Below are positions 1-8,742 of a stretch of 64,000 nucleotides of DNA, piece after piece. Below the pieces are notes generated by a model. That model saw nothing but the letters and a program-made list of their open reading frames with translations. It had not been told where the DNA came from and did no database searches. A program made the position numbers and the translations under genes. Numbering within the stretch: the first letter of the stretch is position 1; each line of letters opens with the position of its first letter. Origin of the DNA: Saccharicrinis sp963675435 (lineage in GTDB: Bacteria > Bacteroidota > Bacteroidia > Bacteroidales > Marinilabiliaceae); contig OY776216.1 of the NCBI GenBank assembly GCA_963675435.1, positions 620,001 to 684,000 of the forward strand. Direction: 5' to 3'.

Positions 1-41
1 CGATAAAATCGTTAGATAGCGCTGTTTTATAATTAAATGAA

Positions 42-1442
42 TTATTTAGTTTGATTTTTTATCCATTTGTAAATTAAAGATAAAGCTTCAGGAGAAAAAG
101 TTTGTTCAATAGAACTGTATTCCAAAGGTAGTCCTTTTTGGCATTCCTGAAATAAGTGATTTAATTGCGGTAAAACCTTTGTAGTAACATTTTTATTTCC
201 CCCCTTTTCCAAAGCGCGTCTAATTCCTTCTAAATTCTCGTTTGGTGGAACCTGTAAATCTTTTTCTCCATTAATGGCTAATACCGGGCACTTTACTCTT
301 TTAAATAGTAGTTCAGGATTGATATTTAGAAAATAATTCATCCAAGGTGATGAAAGGGTTTCTATTTGCATTTTGATATAGGTGTCTTTATTCATGCCTC
401 CAGGTATAGGAGAGTCAGGATTTTCCTTAAAGACGTTATTTAAGTATGAAGTTAATTTCAGTTTTGTTGTTTCGGGTTTATTGTTTTGTTTTACAATGTT
501 GAATAGTTCTTTATTTATTGTTCTTGAGATATTTAATACAGAATCACTAACACCATAAGCCTTGCTTATTAATTCATTCTGTAATTGAAGCAATTCATCA
601 CCAGGTATTCCAAGTCCTGCCAGTAATACAATAAAATCAATATCTTTTAAATTTGAAGCTACTATAGGCGCAATTACACCACCTTCACTATGGCCTATTA
701 AACCTATTTTATCAATTTCTTTTCTTGTTTTAAGGTATTCAACTGCGGCTTCTACATCTCTTGAAAGATCAAGTGTTGTTGCGGTTGTAAAATCACCAGT
801 CGATTGGGCTATACCTCGGTCGTCATATCGTAATACGGCAATATTATTTCTGGTTAAATAGTCAGATAAAACTAAAAAAGGTTTATGTCCAAAAACTTCC
901 TCGTCTCTATTCTGTGGACCACTTCCGGTAATTAATACAACAGCAGGAAAAGTTCCGTCTTTCTTTGGGATTGTAAGCGTTCCGGCTAAAACAATCTGGT
1001 CTTTTATATTTTCAAATTTCACTTCTTCTGAGATGTAAGGATATGGTTTTTGTGGCTCCTGTGGTCTGTTATTTACCTGTGTTTTTTCAAGTTTCTCTTT
1101 AGTAAGGCTTAAAGGAAACGAAAGGCCACTTTGCATAAATGTGCCTTCTATGGTGTTTTTATCGCTTTTGTAAGTTCCTTCATAACGAATACCAGGTTGT
1201 TTGATTTCAAGTCTTAAAACCTGATTTTTATACGTCACCTTGTCAACAGGTATACCTTTTGTACCTTGGTCAGGACTATCCATTGCGGCTGTATAAGAAG
1301 TATCTATAGCATTTATATGAAATACAACCCTTAATTGAATTCCTTGTATTTTTAATTTCCCATTCCATTGACCGGTTATATTTTGGCATTTGATTGTTGA
1401 AGATGTAATAAATACCAAAATAAGGAGTAGATAATATTTCAT
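42..1442 (-). CDS. secreted alpha/beta hydrolase with N-terminal lipocalin-like domain
   Basis: The 466-residue protein has a Sec signal peptide (about residues 1-19), a beta-rich N-terminal domain (about 22-120) often found on Bacteroidota secreted hydrolases, and an alpha/beta hydrolase domain (about 145-466). The nucleophile elbow GHSEGG places the serine at 252; D395 (in NGEKD) and H429 (in LNH) complete a plausible triad, and YDDRG near 206-210 is typical of the serine aminopeptidase S33 / dienelactone hydrolase group. It probably cleaves an ester or peptide substrate in the periplasm; the substrate cannot be read from the sequence. It stands alone on the minus strand. Confidence 0.85.
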   Translation of the reverse strand: MKYYLLLILVFITSSTIKCQNITGQWNGKLKIQGIQLRVVFHINAIDTSYTAAMDSPDQGTKGIPVDKVTYKNQVLRLEIKQPGIRYEGTYKSDKNTIEGTFMQSGLSFPLSLTKEKLEKTQVNNRPQEPQKPYPYISEEVKFENIKDQIVLAGTLTIPKKDGTFPAVVLITGSGPQNRDEEVFGHKPFLVLSDYLTRNNIAVLRYDDRGIAQSTGDFTTATTLDLSRDVEAAVEYLKTRKEIDKIGLIGHSEGGVIAPIVASNLKDIDFIVLLAGLGIPGDELLQLQNELISKAYGVSDSVLNISRTINKELFNIVKQNNKPETTKLKLTSYLNNVFKENPDSPIPGGMNKDTYIKMQIETLSSPWMNYFLNINPELLFKRVKCPVLAINGEKDLQVPPNENLEGIRRALEKGGNKNVTTKVLPQLNHLFQECQKGLPLEYSSIEQTFSPEALSLIYKWIKNQTK

Positions 1443-1517
1443 AGTGATAGAATGTTATTGATTTAATGAATGAAGGTACTTATACTATCAGGATAATCAA
1501 AGAATGGTAAATTATAA

Positions 1518-3107
1518 TTATACAAAAGAGGAACTTACTTCTTTTTGAGAGTCTAATTTTTGTGCAATAGCTATAGCTTCATTAATAATGCTTTGGGGAT
1601 AATGATTTAATTGAAGAATGCGAATTGCATTCCGTTTTTTTAATCGACCTTCTTTTATCTTGTAATCAAAACCCACATTGTTATTACTTACGATTTCGCT
1701 GAAATGATAGAGGTTGTATGTATCTGTTAGCATATCAGTTAGTTCAATATCGTGAGTTGCTACAAAAACAATATTATTATTTGTAGCAAGAGATGATAAA
1801 ATTGCTTTACCGGCAGATATTCTTTCTACAGTGTTGGTTCCTTTAAATATTTCATCCAATAAAAACAAGCACGGAGCGTCATTAGCACTTTTGTCAATCA
1901 TTTTTTTAATGGTTAATACTTCTTCGAAATAGTAACTTTTATCATTTAGTAGATCGTCGCTTATACGAATTGCAGAGTAAATTTTGCACTTGGGTATTTG
2001 CATTGATTCAGCAAAACAAGTGTTTAAAGTTAGCCCTGTAATCATATTGATTCCAACAGATCTTATAAATGTAGTTTTACCCGACATGTTTGAACCAGTT
2101 AGAAGTACTGATTTATTTAAAGTATCTAAACTGTTAGTAATACAATGGTTTATTAATGGATGATAAATATTTTTAACCTGAATTTTATCATCTTCAATTT
2201 TTGGAATGCAGAAAGTTTCTGTACCCGCTCTTAACGAAGCAATTGAGTACAGTGTATCAATTTGTCCAACAAAGGCAAATACGGTTTCAATAGCTTTTCG
2301 TTTTGTGTCTAACCGTTTTAATACACCAAATAATAATAATGGTTCTAATAAAAATAGAATTTTAAATAACTCTAATATTGACCAAAATGCGGCTTGTAAA
2401 TCACCTTGAAGTTTGGCCTCTAACTGAATAAATGACATTCGATTTCTAATTTGATTTAAGATTTTTATTGAATCTGGTAATTGAGGATTAATAGATTTCA
2501 AGAAATGTTCTTTAAATAGAAGATCGGCAATGTTTTTCAGTTTTAATAATTGAGGTATAGAACTTGTATAATTATTTAGATTCTTTTTATTCCAAAAATG
2601 TACAATAAGATTGATGATAAATGTTGTAAGTACTACGAATATAAGTATAGTGTTAAAAGGTAATAGTAAAAGCGAAAGTAAACTAGTAAATGATAGAATT
2701 GGAATAATGAAATACCATTTGGGAGGTTTTATATGTTCTTCCTGAAATAAGGAAGAAATATAGAAGGCTTCATCGCTACTTAATTTTGAAAGTTGTTTTT
2801 GTGTTTGTATTCGAAATTCTTCGTCACAGCAAAATCGTTGAATGATTTTTTCAAATAATTCGTTTTTTCCTGAATGTTTTGGAATTGTTCTGAACTGATT
2901 ATAAAGAAATTGTTGTCCAACCTTTGAGTTTGTTCGATCCAGATATATAAATACTTCGTGTAAATCTAAGTCGTTAACGGTTTTATCTGATATGACTTGA
3001 AAAACCTCTGTGTGATCTCTATTTCGAAAATATTTTTCAATTAATTTAAAATCAAAAAAATCTTCTTTAAATTTTCCAAATGCTAATTTTTGTTTTCTTT
3101 TTTTCAT
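1518..3107 (-). CDS. membrane-anchored MutS-family ATPase
   Basis: The 529-residue protein is a short MutS-like protein. The C-terminal half is the MutS ATPase: Walker A GSNMSGKTT at 338-346, Walker B LFLLDEIFKGTN near 414-425, and the THD switch at about 451-453. The N-terminal mismatch-recognition and connector domains of true MutS are absent. Residues about 131-171 form a strongly hydrophobic pair of segments with another near 240-262, so it is probably anchored in the membrane. This architecture recurs in Bacteroidota and is usually annotated as a DNA mismatch repair protein, but a role in mismatch repair is unlikely; I can support ATPase, not the target. Confidence 0.85.
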   Translation of the reverse strand: MKKRKQKLAFGKFKEDFFDFKLIEKYFRNRDHTEVFQVISDKTVNDLDLHEVFIYLDRTNSKVGQQFLYNQFRTIPKHSGKNELFEKIIQRFCCDEEFRIQTQKQLSKLSSDEAFYISSLFQEEHIKPPKWYFIIPILSFTSLLSLLLLPFNTILIFVVLTTFIINLIVHFWNKKNLNNYTSSIPQLLKLKNIADLLFKEHFLKSINPQLPDSIKILNQIRNRMSFIQLEAKLQGDLQAAFWSILELFKILFLLEPLLLFGVLKRLDTKRKAIETVFAFVGQIDTLYSIASLRAGTETFCIPKIEDDKIQVKNIYHPLINHCITNSLDTLNKSVLLTGSNMSGKTTFIRSVGINMITGLTLNTCFAESMQIPKCKIYSAIRISDDLLNDKSYYFEEVLTIKKMIDKSANDAPCLFLLDEIFKGTNTVERISAGKAILSSLATNNNIVFVATHDIELTDMLTDTYNLYHFSEIVSNNNVGFDYKIKEGRLKKRNAIRILQLNHYPQSIINEAIAIAQKLDSQKEVSSSFV

Positions 3108-3214
3108 AAGGTTGGTTTTGTTTATTGATAATCAATATATAAATGTCTTTTCAATTCAATTATATATCATGTTTTCATCGATATACTTTTACTTTGTTTG
3201 CTTCAACTCATTAG

Positions 3215-4459
3215 TCAGTTTGATATATTCACACAGTATGTCCACATTTCTACTAAAACTCTACTACTAATACGATCCATTACTTCATATTGATTATTCC
3301 ATCTTTCGCCTTTGGGCATGGTCTTTTTAAATTTATCATTTTTAGTAATCCAAGCTCTGGATGTATCCTGATCATCAATAATGTTCTGCACCAATGGTGC
3401 TAACTCCTTCAACCGATTGTTAATTTCGTACGCATATCCTTTTTTGCGTTCAGGATGCAAATCTTCCAATTTCTCAACTCTGATTCTTCCACGATCGTAG
3501 TATAATGGCTTGTTTGTACCCAATTCAACAAAGCGTGCCCATTTACCATTTTCCATCCTGATTTCACCTAAATATTTTAAGGCATCAGGTATAGGCTCTA
3601 ATATTGTTTTTTCGTGTAGTGCAAGATATATATCAATCAGAGAATTGATATTTTTTATAGTTACTGATGTACAAATTGCCAGTGGTTCAAATGTGCGTGC
3701 CCAAGCTGGTTGTAAATATTCATTGTATTGCTGTGCCCAATCAGGTTGAGGAGGAGGGAGTTGTGATATATTTAAAAAACGGGCCACCTTGCGTAAACTT
3801 GTTTTTATCACTTCATTGTACTTGTAATATTGATAAGCCTCAATCATAACCTGACTGCAGTCATTTATTCCGCCATCATTAAAGGTGGCATAATCATGGT
3901 AATTACCTTGTGTGGGATAGTAATGATGCCAGCCTCCATTGCTCAATTGTGTTTCAATCATCATGTTAATGGCGCGTTGCGTTGCAGCTGAGAGTGTGCT
4001 GTCATCCATTTCCTGATCTAAAGCCATTAAAAACCTTACTGCCGACTGACTTTGGTTATCGTCGAAACTAACATGATCAGATTCTAAATGCTTAAAATTA
4101 ATGGTATGATCCCATCCGCCATATTTATTTTGACCTTGAATTAAAGCATAGGCAGCCTCTTTGGCATCGTTTAAGTATGCTTTATTTCCAGTAACCTGGA
4201 AAGCTTTAAGAAACGATATTCCTACAGCTGGAGTCCCTGGAGGTTGAACCTCTATGGTTTCATTGTCTTTAGGGCCTTCTCCCCAACGTAAAGACAAATC
4301 AGGGGTTACATGATATACATAACCTTCATGTGTATTGAGGCTGTGAAAATATGTAATTCCTTTATCAAGAGAAGCTTCTGTCTTCTTCTTTAAGTTGTTT
4401 CCATGCACAAAGCATGTAATTAATAATAATGTAGATATAAAAGTGAACCTTTTATTCAT
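3215..4459 (-). CDS. secreted pectate lyase, PL10 family-like
   Basis: The 414-residue protein begins with a signal peptide (1-20). The body resembles polysaccharide lyase family 10 (PelA): repeated helical segments with NGGW near residue 175, a YHDYATFND block near 185-195, WARTFEPLA near 250-258 and YDRGRIRVE near 325-333. PL10 enzymes are (alpha/alpha)-barrel lyases that cleave polygalacturonate by beta-elimination. It lies alone, without a SusC/D pair or other pectin genes nearby, so it may work independently. The family assignment rests on recalled motifs, not an alignment. Confidence 0.7.
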   Translation of the reverse strand: MNKRFTFISTLLLITCFVHGNNLKKKTEASLDKGITYFHSLNTHEGYVYHVTPDLSLRWGEGPKDNETIEVQPPGTPAVGISFLKAFQVTGNKAYLNDAKEAAYALIQGQNKYGGWDHTINFKHLESDHVSFDDNQSQSAVRFLMALDQEMDDSTLSAATQRAINMMIETQLSNGGWHHYYPTQGNYHDYATFNDGGINDCSQVMIEAYQYYKYNEVIKTSLRKVARFLNISQLPPPQPDWAQQYNEYLQPAWARTFEPLAICTSVTIKNINSLIDIYLALHEKTILEPIPDALKYLGEIRMENGKWARFVELGTNKPLYYDRGRIRVEKLEDLHPERKKGYAYEINNRLKELAPLVQNIIDDQDTSRAWITKNDKFKKTMPKGERWNNQYEVMDRISSRVLVEMWTYCVNISN

Positions 4460-4683
4460 TTAAACTTTGTTATTTATTCTTATATAGAATTTTATATTTT
4501 ATTATAAAAAACAAATACAGATTGTAATAGAATCAAATTTAGTTTGATCCATTAAATATGAGGACTTTAATTTAAAAATCATGGATTGAATACAATAAAT
4601 TAAGTGACTATTTGTACCTATACATCAAATTTTAGTTCATCTTAGTATTTGTATGAACTTTGAAGAGTAGTCAAGCATCATAG

Positions 4684-4719
4684 AAAAAAGGAGAGGTTTG
4701 TATTGATCTCTCCTTTTAT
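4684..4719 (-). terminator. intrinsic terminator of the cation transporter gene
   Basis: A 10-bp stem, AAAAGGAGAG (4686-4695) with CTCTCCTTTT (4708-4717), lies seven bases past the stop of the cation transporter gene; read on the minus strand it ends in a T run. Confidence 0.75.
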
Positions 4720-4725
4720 ATTTGA

Positions 4726-5520
4726 TTACTTCCCAAGTTTTAATATTCTTCTGGCTCCTTGAATTACAATTAAAAATACAATAGTGCCTATCGCTAAATC
4801 TGGAATATCAGAGTTTAAATAATGAACCAAAATTCCGGCGATGATCACACCAATATTAATAATCACATCATTCGAGGTAAAGATCATACTTGCTTTCATA
4901 TGAGCTTCGTGTTTGCTCTTTGATTTTTGAAGCAAGTATAGACATATTCCGTTAGCAATTAACGCAAAAACTGAAACCAGAATCATGGTTCTAAAATCAG
5001 GAAATTTTTCAGCTCCGGTAAACCTTCTTACTACCTCTATAAAACCCAATAAGGCCAAAGTAATTTGAAAATAACCAGCTAAAGATGCCACTCGTTTTTT
5101 CTTTATTAACGAACCTCCAACAGCAATGAGACTTAATGCATAAACAAAGGAGTCTGCCAGCATATCTAAACTATCGGCCACTAAACCCATTGATTTGGAG
5201 AGGATACCAGAAGATAACTCAATTAAGAAAAACAGAAAATTGATAATTAAAACGTACCAAAGAACTCGTTTTTGATTCAAATCCTCCTCCATATTTACGT
5301 CTGCAGTTTCTTCTGTTGAGATCTTTTTTCCTCCTAAATTTAGTGATTCTATGGCATTGTTAATTTGGTCTGTCTGATCATAATGATAGACTGTTAAATA
5401 ACGATTAGGAATATCAAACTCAAGTTTTTTTATACCATTAATATCATTGAGTTTCATTCTAATCAGATTTTCCTCTGAAGGACAATCCATTTGAGATATC
5501 TTAAATAATGATTTCTGCAT
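4726..5520 (-). CDS. cation efflux (CDF-like) transporter with HMA-like N-terminus
   Basis: The 264-residue protein has a ferredoxin-like heavy-metal-associated N-terminal domain (about 1-70, with MDCPSEE at 11-17, one cysteine only) followed by about six membrane segments from residue 87. The TM2 motif VADSLDMLADS (114-124) carries D119 and D123, corresponding to the H/D-xxx-D metal site of cation diffusion facilitators, and SNDVIINIG (216-224) is the second motif. It probably exports a divalent or soft metal ion from the cytoplasm; the metal cannot be named. It is transcribed alone; the IS4 element sits upstream of it. Confidence 0.8.
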   Translation of the reverse strand: MQKSLFKISQMDCPSEENLIRMKLNDINGIKKLEFDIPNRYLTVYHYDQTDQINNAIESLNLGGKKISTEETADVNMEEDLNQKRVLWYVLIINFLFFLIELSSGILSKSMGLVADSLDMLADSFVYALSLIAVGGSLIKKKRVASLAGYFQITLALLGFIEVVRRFTGAEKFPDFRTMILVSVFALIANGICLYLLQKSKSKHEAHMKASMIFTSNDVIINIGVIIAGILVHYLNSDIPDLAIGTIVFLIVIQGARRILKLGK

Positions 5521-5701
5521 CCTTTAGACTTTATGTGATGAAACAAAATAGATGTAATATTGATTAATATAAGGTCAAATATTATTCCATGATCGAATAT
5601 TTAATAATGGATTTGTAAGTTACAATAATTCAATTGTTAAATCTATTAGTTAATACATATCATTCTAAAATTTAAAAGATCTGAATTTTAGTTTTTTATT
5701 A

Positions 5702-5709
5702 TGAGCTAA
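5702..5709. repeat. target site duplication of the IS4-family element, left copy
   Basis: TGAGCTAA lies immediately outside the left inverted repeat and is repeated exactly at 7292-7299 outside the right one. Eight bases is within the range seen for IS4-family elements. Confidence 0.9.
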
Positions 5710-7291
5710 CTGATGTTTCCCAAGTGTGTTAAAACATTGTAAATCAAACAAAAAGAAGCATGATTAATTTTATTAATCCACTAATATTCAGTATTTTAGT
5801 GGTGCGATATCAATAAAAAACCATGCTTCATGAGTAAAAGTACAAAAGTTTTTTCGGAGACAAACAGCTTTTTCACCTCAAGTGAAAAAGGAATTAATAG
5901 AATAATGGAATTATATCAGTCATTGCATCTGAATAGGTTGAATCTGGGAGTTGATAATATGCCTCAATGTACTTTCCAAAAAGGTGATTTATTGCTGGCT
6001 TTGTTGTTGTTTCCACTATACTCACTCTCGAACGTATACCGGTACACCAAACATCCTTTATCACGCAGCATAGAAGCTAGTAAGAATACTTTTTATAGGC
6101 TAAAAAATGATAGCAATATCAATTGGAGAAGCCTCTTAACCAAATGTAATATCAAATTGCTAAAGCGGACCACAAGCACAAGCGCAACAAATAAGGAGTT
6201 TAACAAATGTTTAATAATAGACGATACTGATTTTGAAAAATCAACCTATAAAACAGAGCATATTGGTAAGATATGGTCACATGTGAAAAATTGTAGGTTC
6301 TGGGGATATAAAGCATTATTTCTTGGCTATTGGGACGGCAAAAGTTTCTTCTCATTAGATTTTAGCCTACACAAAGAAAAAGGCAAAAACGAGAAAACTC
6401 CATTTGGACTGATGGCTAAACATAGAAAAGCTCAATATTCAAAAAAAAGAGAAAAAGATTCATGCGGTTATTTGCGCGAACAAGAATTGATTGATGATAA
6501 AATATCTACAGCTATATCTATGATTAAAAGAGCTGTCAAACAAAAGTTTGAAGTACACTATGTACTTATGGATAGTTGGTTTTTCTGTGAATCCATATTG
6601 AAAGCCGTTTTGTCATTAAATAAAGGAATACATATAGTTGGTATGGTAAAAATGGCAAAAGCAAAATATAGCTTCAATGGCGAATTGTATACAGCTAAAG
6701 AGCTTACCCAATTAGTAAAGCGCAGAAAAAAGGTAAAGAAAGAAAAAGCATTAAACCTATTTTGTGCCGAGGTTATTGTTGAGTACAAATCAATACCACT
6801 AAAGCTATTTTTCTGCAAAACAAGTAAGCATGGCAAGTGGCACCTGTTGGCGACTACCAATACTAAGCTGGGCATACTGAGTGCTTATGAAATATATAGT
6901 ATCAGGTGGAGCATAGAAGTTTTCTTTAAAGAATCAAAACAATACTTTTCCTTGGGCAAATCACAATCCCAAGACTTTGATGCGCAAATAGCTGATGTAT
7001 CACTAGCTATGATTGAATACAATGTATTTAGTTTGGCAAAGAGGTTCGATGCATATGAAACAATGGGCGGTTTATTTGAAAAGGTATGCGATAATACTAC
7101 AGAACTTACTATATCCATGAGAATATGGGGATTTATTCTGGAACTATTACATATGATTGCTGAGATTATCGATAGTGATTTTAATGAACTAATTACCAAT
7201 CTGATAAAAAATAAGCCTGAGGACAATAAAATCTTCAGGCTAATAGAAATGCAGCTTTCAAATGCAGCTTAAATAACATGGGAAACATCAG
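5710..7291 (+). mobile_element. complete IS4-family insertion sequence, 1582 bp
   Basis: The element is bounded by perfect 13-bp inverted repeats, CTGATGTTTCCCA at 5710-5722 and its complement at 7279-7291, inside an exact 8-bp target duplication. It contains a single intact transposase gene. The insertion lies in the last codons of a small minus-strand membrane-protein gene: joining the two flanks across one copy of the duplication restores a longer reading frame. Intact ends, target duplication and ORF suggest a fairly recent insertion that may still be mobile. Confidence 0.93.
5830..7272 (+). CDS. IS4-family transposase (DDE)
   Basis: The 480-residue protein has the three blocks of an IS4-type DDE transposase. 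The first aspartate is D131/D132 in IIDDTDF. The second is D248 in LMDSWFF. The glutamate is E363 in the block IRWSIEVFFKESK, which also supplies the Y-R-E-K signature of the family (Y359 region through K370). The long spacing between D248 and E363 fits the beta-strand insertion typical of IS4. The gene is intact and fills the element between the inverted repeats. Confidence 0.93.
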   Translation: MSKSTKVFSETNSFFTSSEKGINRIMELYQSLHLNRLNLGVDNMPQCTFQKGDLLLALLLFPLYSLSNVYRYTKHPLSRSIEASKNTFYRLKNDSNINWRSLLTKCNIKLLKRTTSTSATNKEFNKCLIIDDTDFEKSTYKTEHIGKIWSHVKNCRFWGYKALFLGYWDGKSFFSLDFSLHKEKGKNEKTPFGLMAKHRKAQYSKKREKDSCGYLREQELIDDKISTAISMIKRAVKQKFEVHYVLMDSWFFCESILKAVLSLNKGIHIVGMVKMAKAKYSFNGELYTAKELTQLVKRRKKVKKEKALNLFCAEVIVEYKSIPLKLFFCKTSKHGKWHLLATTNTKLGILSAYEIYSIRWSIEVFFKESKQYFSLGKSQSQDFDAQIADVSLAMIEYNVFSLAKRFDAYETMGGLFEKVCDNTTELTISMRIWGFILELLHMIAEIIDSDFNELITNLIKNKPEDNKIFRLIEMQLSNAA

Positions 7292-7473
7292 TGAGCTAAT
7301 TTATAAATTAAATAAATCATCCCTATTGCAGAAGAACATATAGCTAAACCATCCATAAATCCTTTGATAGAATCGCTAAGAATGAATTGTGATACTAATA
7401 GATTTTTAAGAGCTAATATTACTGAACCATTTAATAAAAGAATGGCTGCTAATAGTTTTGGGCGTTTTTTCAT
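7288..7473 (-). pseudogene. small membrane protein of the sigma operon, 3' end replaced by the IS
   Basis: As it stands this encodes 61 residues with two hydrophobic segments (about 7-28 and 38-57), and its TGA stop lies inside the right inverted repeat of the IS. Joining the flanks across one copy of the 8-bp target duplication gives H61 (CAT instead of CAC) followed by N-K-K-L-K-F-R-S-F-K-F and a TAG, so the pre-insertion protein had 72 residues. Only a charged tail of 11 residues is lost, so the product may still work. It starts 8 bp after the stop of the membrane-protein gene at 7482 and is the third gene of that operon. Function unknown. Confidence 0.7.
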
Positions 7474-7481
7474 AGATATAT

Positions 7482-8030
7482 TTAGTTTGTTTCTTCAATT
7501 TCATCAATTAATTGTTTTGCAGCGTCACGTATTGGTTTGTATTTATTTATCCATAAAATTAAACCAACACCAATGCTAATAATTATAGCACTTACAAAAA
7601 CTATTTGCATGTATAACAAATCTTTATCAAAATGTCGTTTTAAGCATAATCCAGCATCCAAAAATATAAGAGCCAGAAAAACCCATCGAGAGTTACCATG
7701 GAAAGGAGTGTATCTTTTAACTACTTTTTTCAGCATCGTTAATGTGGGTTCTGAATAATCAACAAAGTTGTATTCTTTAGACAACTTCCTGAATGTTAAA
7801 GCAAAAATTAGCATTCCAATAGCAAAAGAGATTTGAGATAGAAACTCGTTTATAGTGGCTCCATCAAAAATATATTCATAGGCTCCAAGAATAATGTAAA
7901 AAGGAATCAAAAACCAATAAACGTATTGTAATCTCTTACTTTGGTTGGCATATTTTTTATCTTTTATCTGGAGCTTTGAAGTGAATTCTCCCAAGTTATT
8001 TAATGTGATGTTTTCTTTATTTGGTTTCAT
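7482..8030 (-). CDS. four-helix membrane protein encoded with an ECF sigma factor
   Basis: The 182-residue protein has a soluble N-terminus (1-38) and about four membrane segments (38-58, 64-82, 113-130, 140-160), ending in a charged tail. Its start overlaps the end of the sigma-factor gene by 14 bp, so the two are translationally coupled. That position usually belongs to the anti-sigma factor, but I see no zinc-binding HxxxCxxC or standard anti-sigma domain. The role as sigma-factor partner is inference from position. Confidence 0.75.
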   Translation of the reverse strand: MKPNKENITLNNLGEFTSKLQIKDKKYANQSKRLQYVYWFLIPFYIILGAYEYIFDGATINEFLSQISFAIGMLIFALTFRKLSKEYNFVDYSEPTLTMLKKVVKRYTPFHGNSRWVFLALIFLDAGLCLKRHFDKDLLYMQIVFVSAIIISIGVGLILWINKYKPIRDAAKQLIDEIEETN

Positions 8031-8538
8031 AGTTGCTTGCTGTTAAATTGTCTTTTAATTGTTGTTTAATTCGATGAATTTTTACTTTTACATTGGGCTC
8101 TGTAATTCCAATAACTTGTGCAATTTCTTTCATACTCAGGCCTTCAAGTGTGAGGGATATTAGCGATTTATCAATTACAGAAAGTGTATTTAATTCATTC
8201 TGAAGCGCTTCAAATTGAGCTTCTACTTTTTCCTTTGATTCAATATCATTATCGAAATCCAGGATGTTTAACTGGTTGACATCATTGAAGTTAATCGTTA
8301 GCTTCATATTTTTATATGCTTTACCTGTGTAGGTAAGTGCAGTGTTTACAGCAATACGATAAATCCAGGTACTTATGGATGCATCACCTCTAAAGTTATC
8401 CAGACTCTTCCATATGTTAATCAGAATCTCCTGAAACATATCATCCTGATCCTGCTCATTTGAGTTATAATAGCTGCAAATACGCCTGATTCGTTCTGAG
8501 TTTTCTTGAACTATTTTGTTAAACTTATCTTCTTTCAT
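8017..8538 (-). CDS. ECF-type RNA polymerase sigma factor
   Basis: The 173-residue protein contains region 2 (about 25-90; DDMFQEILINIWKSLDNFRGDASISTW-like block, DQDDMFQEI near 31-39 and ISTWIYRIAVNTAL near 55-70) and region 4 (about 115-165, with MKEIAQVIGITEPNVKVKIHR as the helix-turn-helix). It leads a three-gene minus-strand operon with two small membrane proteins, suggesting control by a membrane partner. The 205-bp divergent gap to the universal stress protein gene holds its promoter; I could not fix it. Confidence 0.93.
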   Translation of the reverse strand: MKEDKFNKIVQENSERIRRICSYYNSNEQDQDDMFQEILINIWKSLDNFRGDASISTWIYRIAVNTALTYTGKAYKNMKLTINFNDVNQLNILDFDNDIESKEKVEAQFEALQNELNTLSVIDKSLISLTLEGLSMKEIAQVIGITEPNVKVKIHRIKQQLKDNLTASNYETK

Positions 8539-8742
8539 TGAACTTTTTCGCTATTGTTTTTGAACATTAGACAGCAAAATATTGAATAGTTACATTTTCT
8601 TTTCAATTATTTTACTTTTTTCTTCAAAAACATTGTAATTAAACTATGTATAATACAGCAACAGAAGTCTTTATTAAAACAAAATAATCTTGTAAATTGT
8701 TAGAAATAAAGTATTGATGTATGTTGATTAAAACCTGATGAT

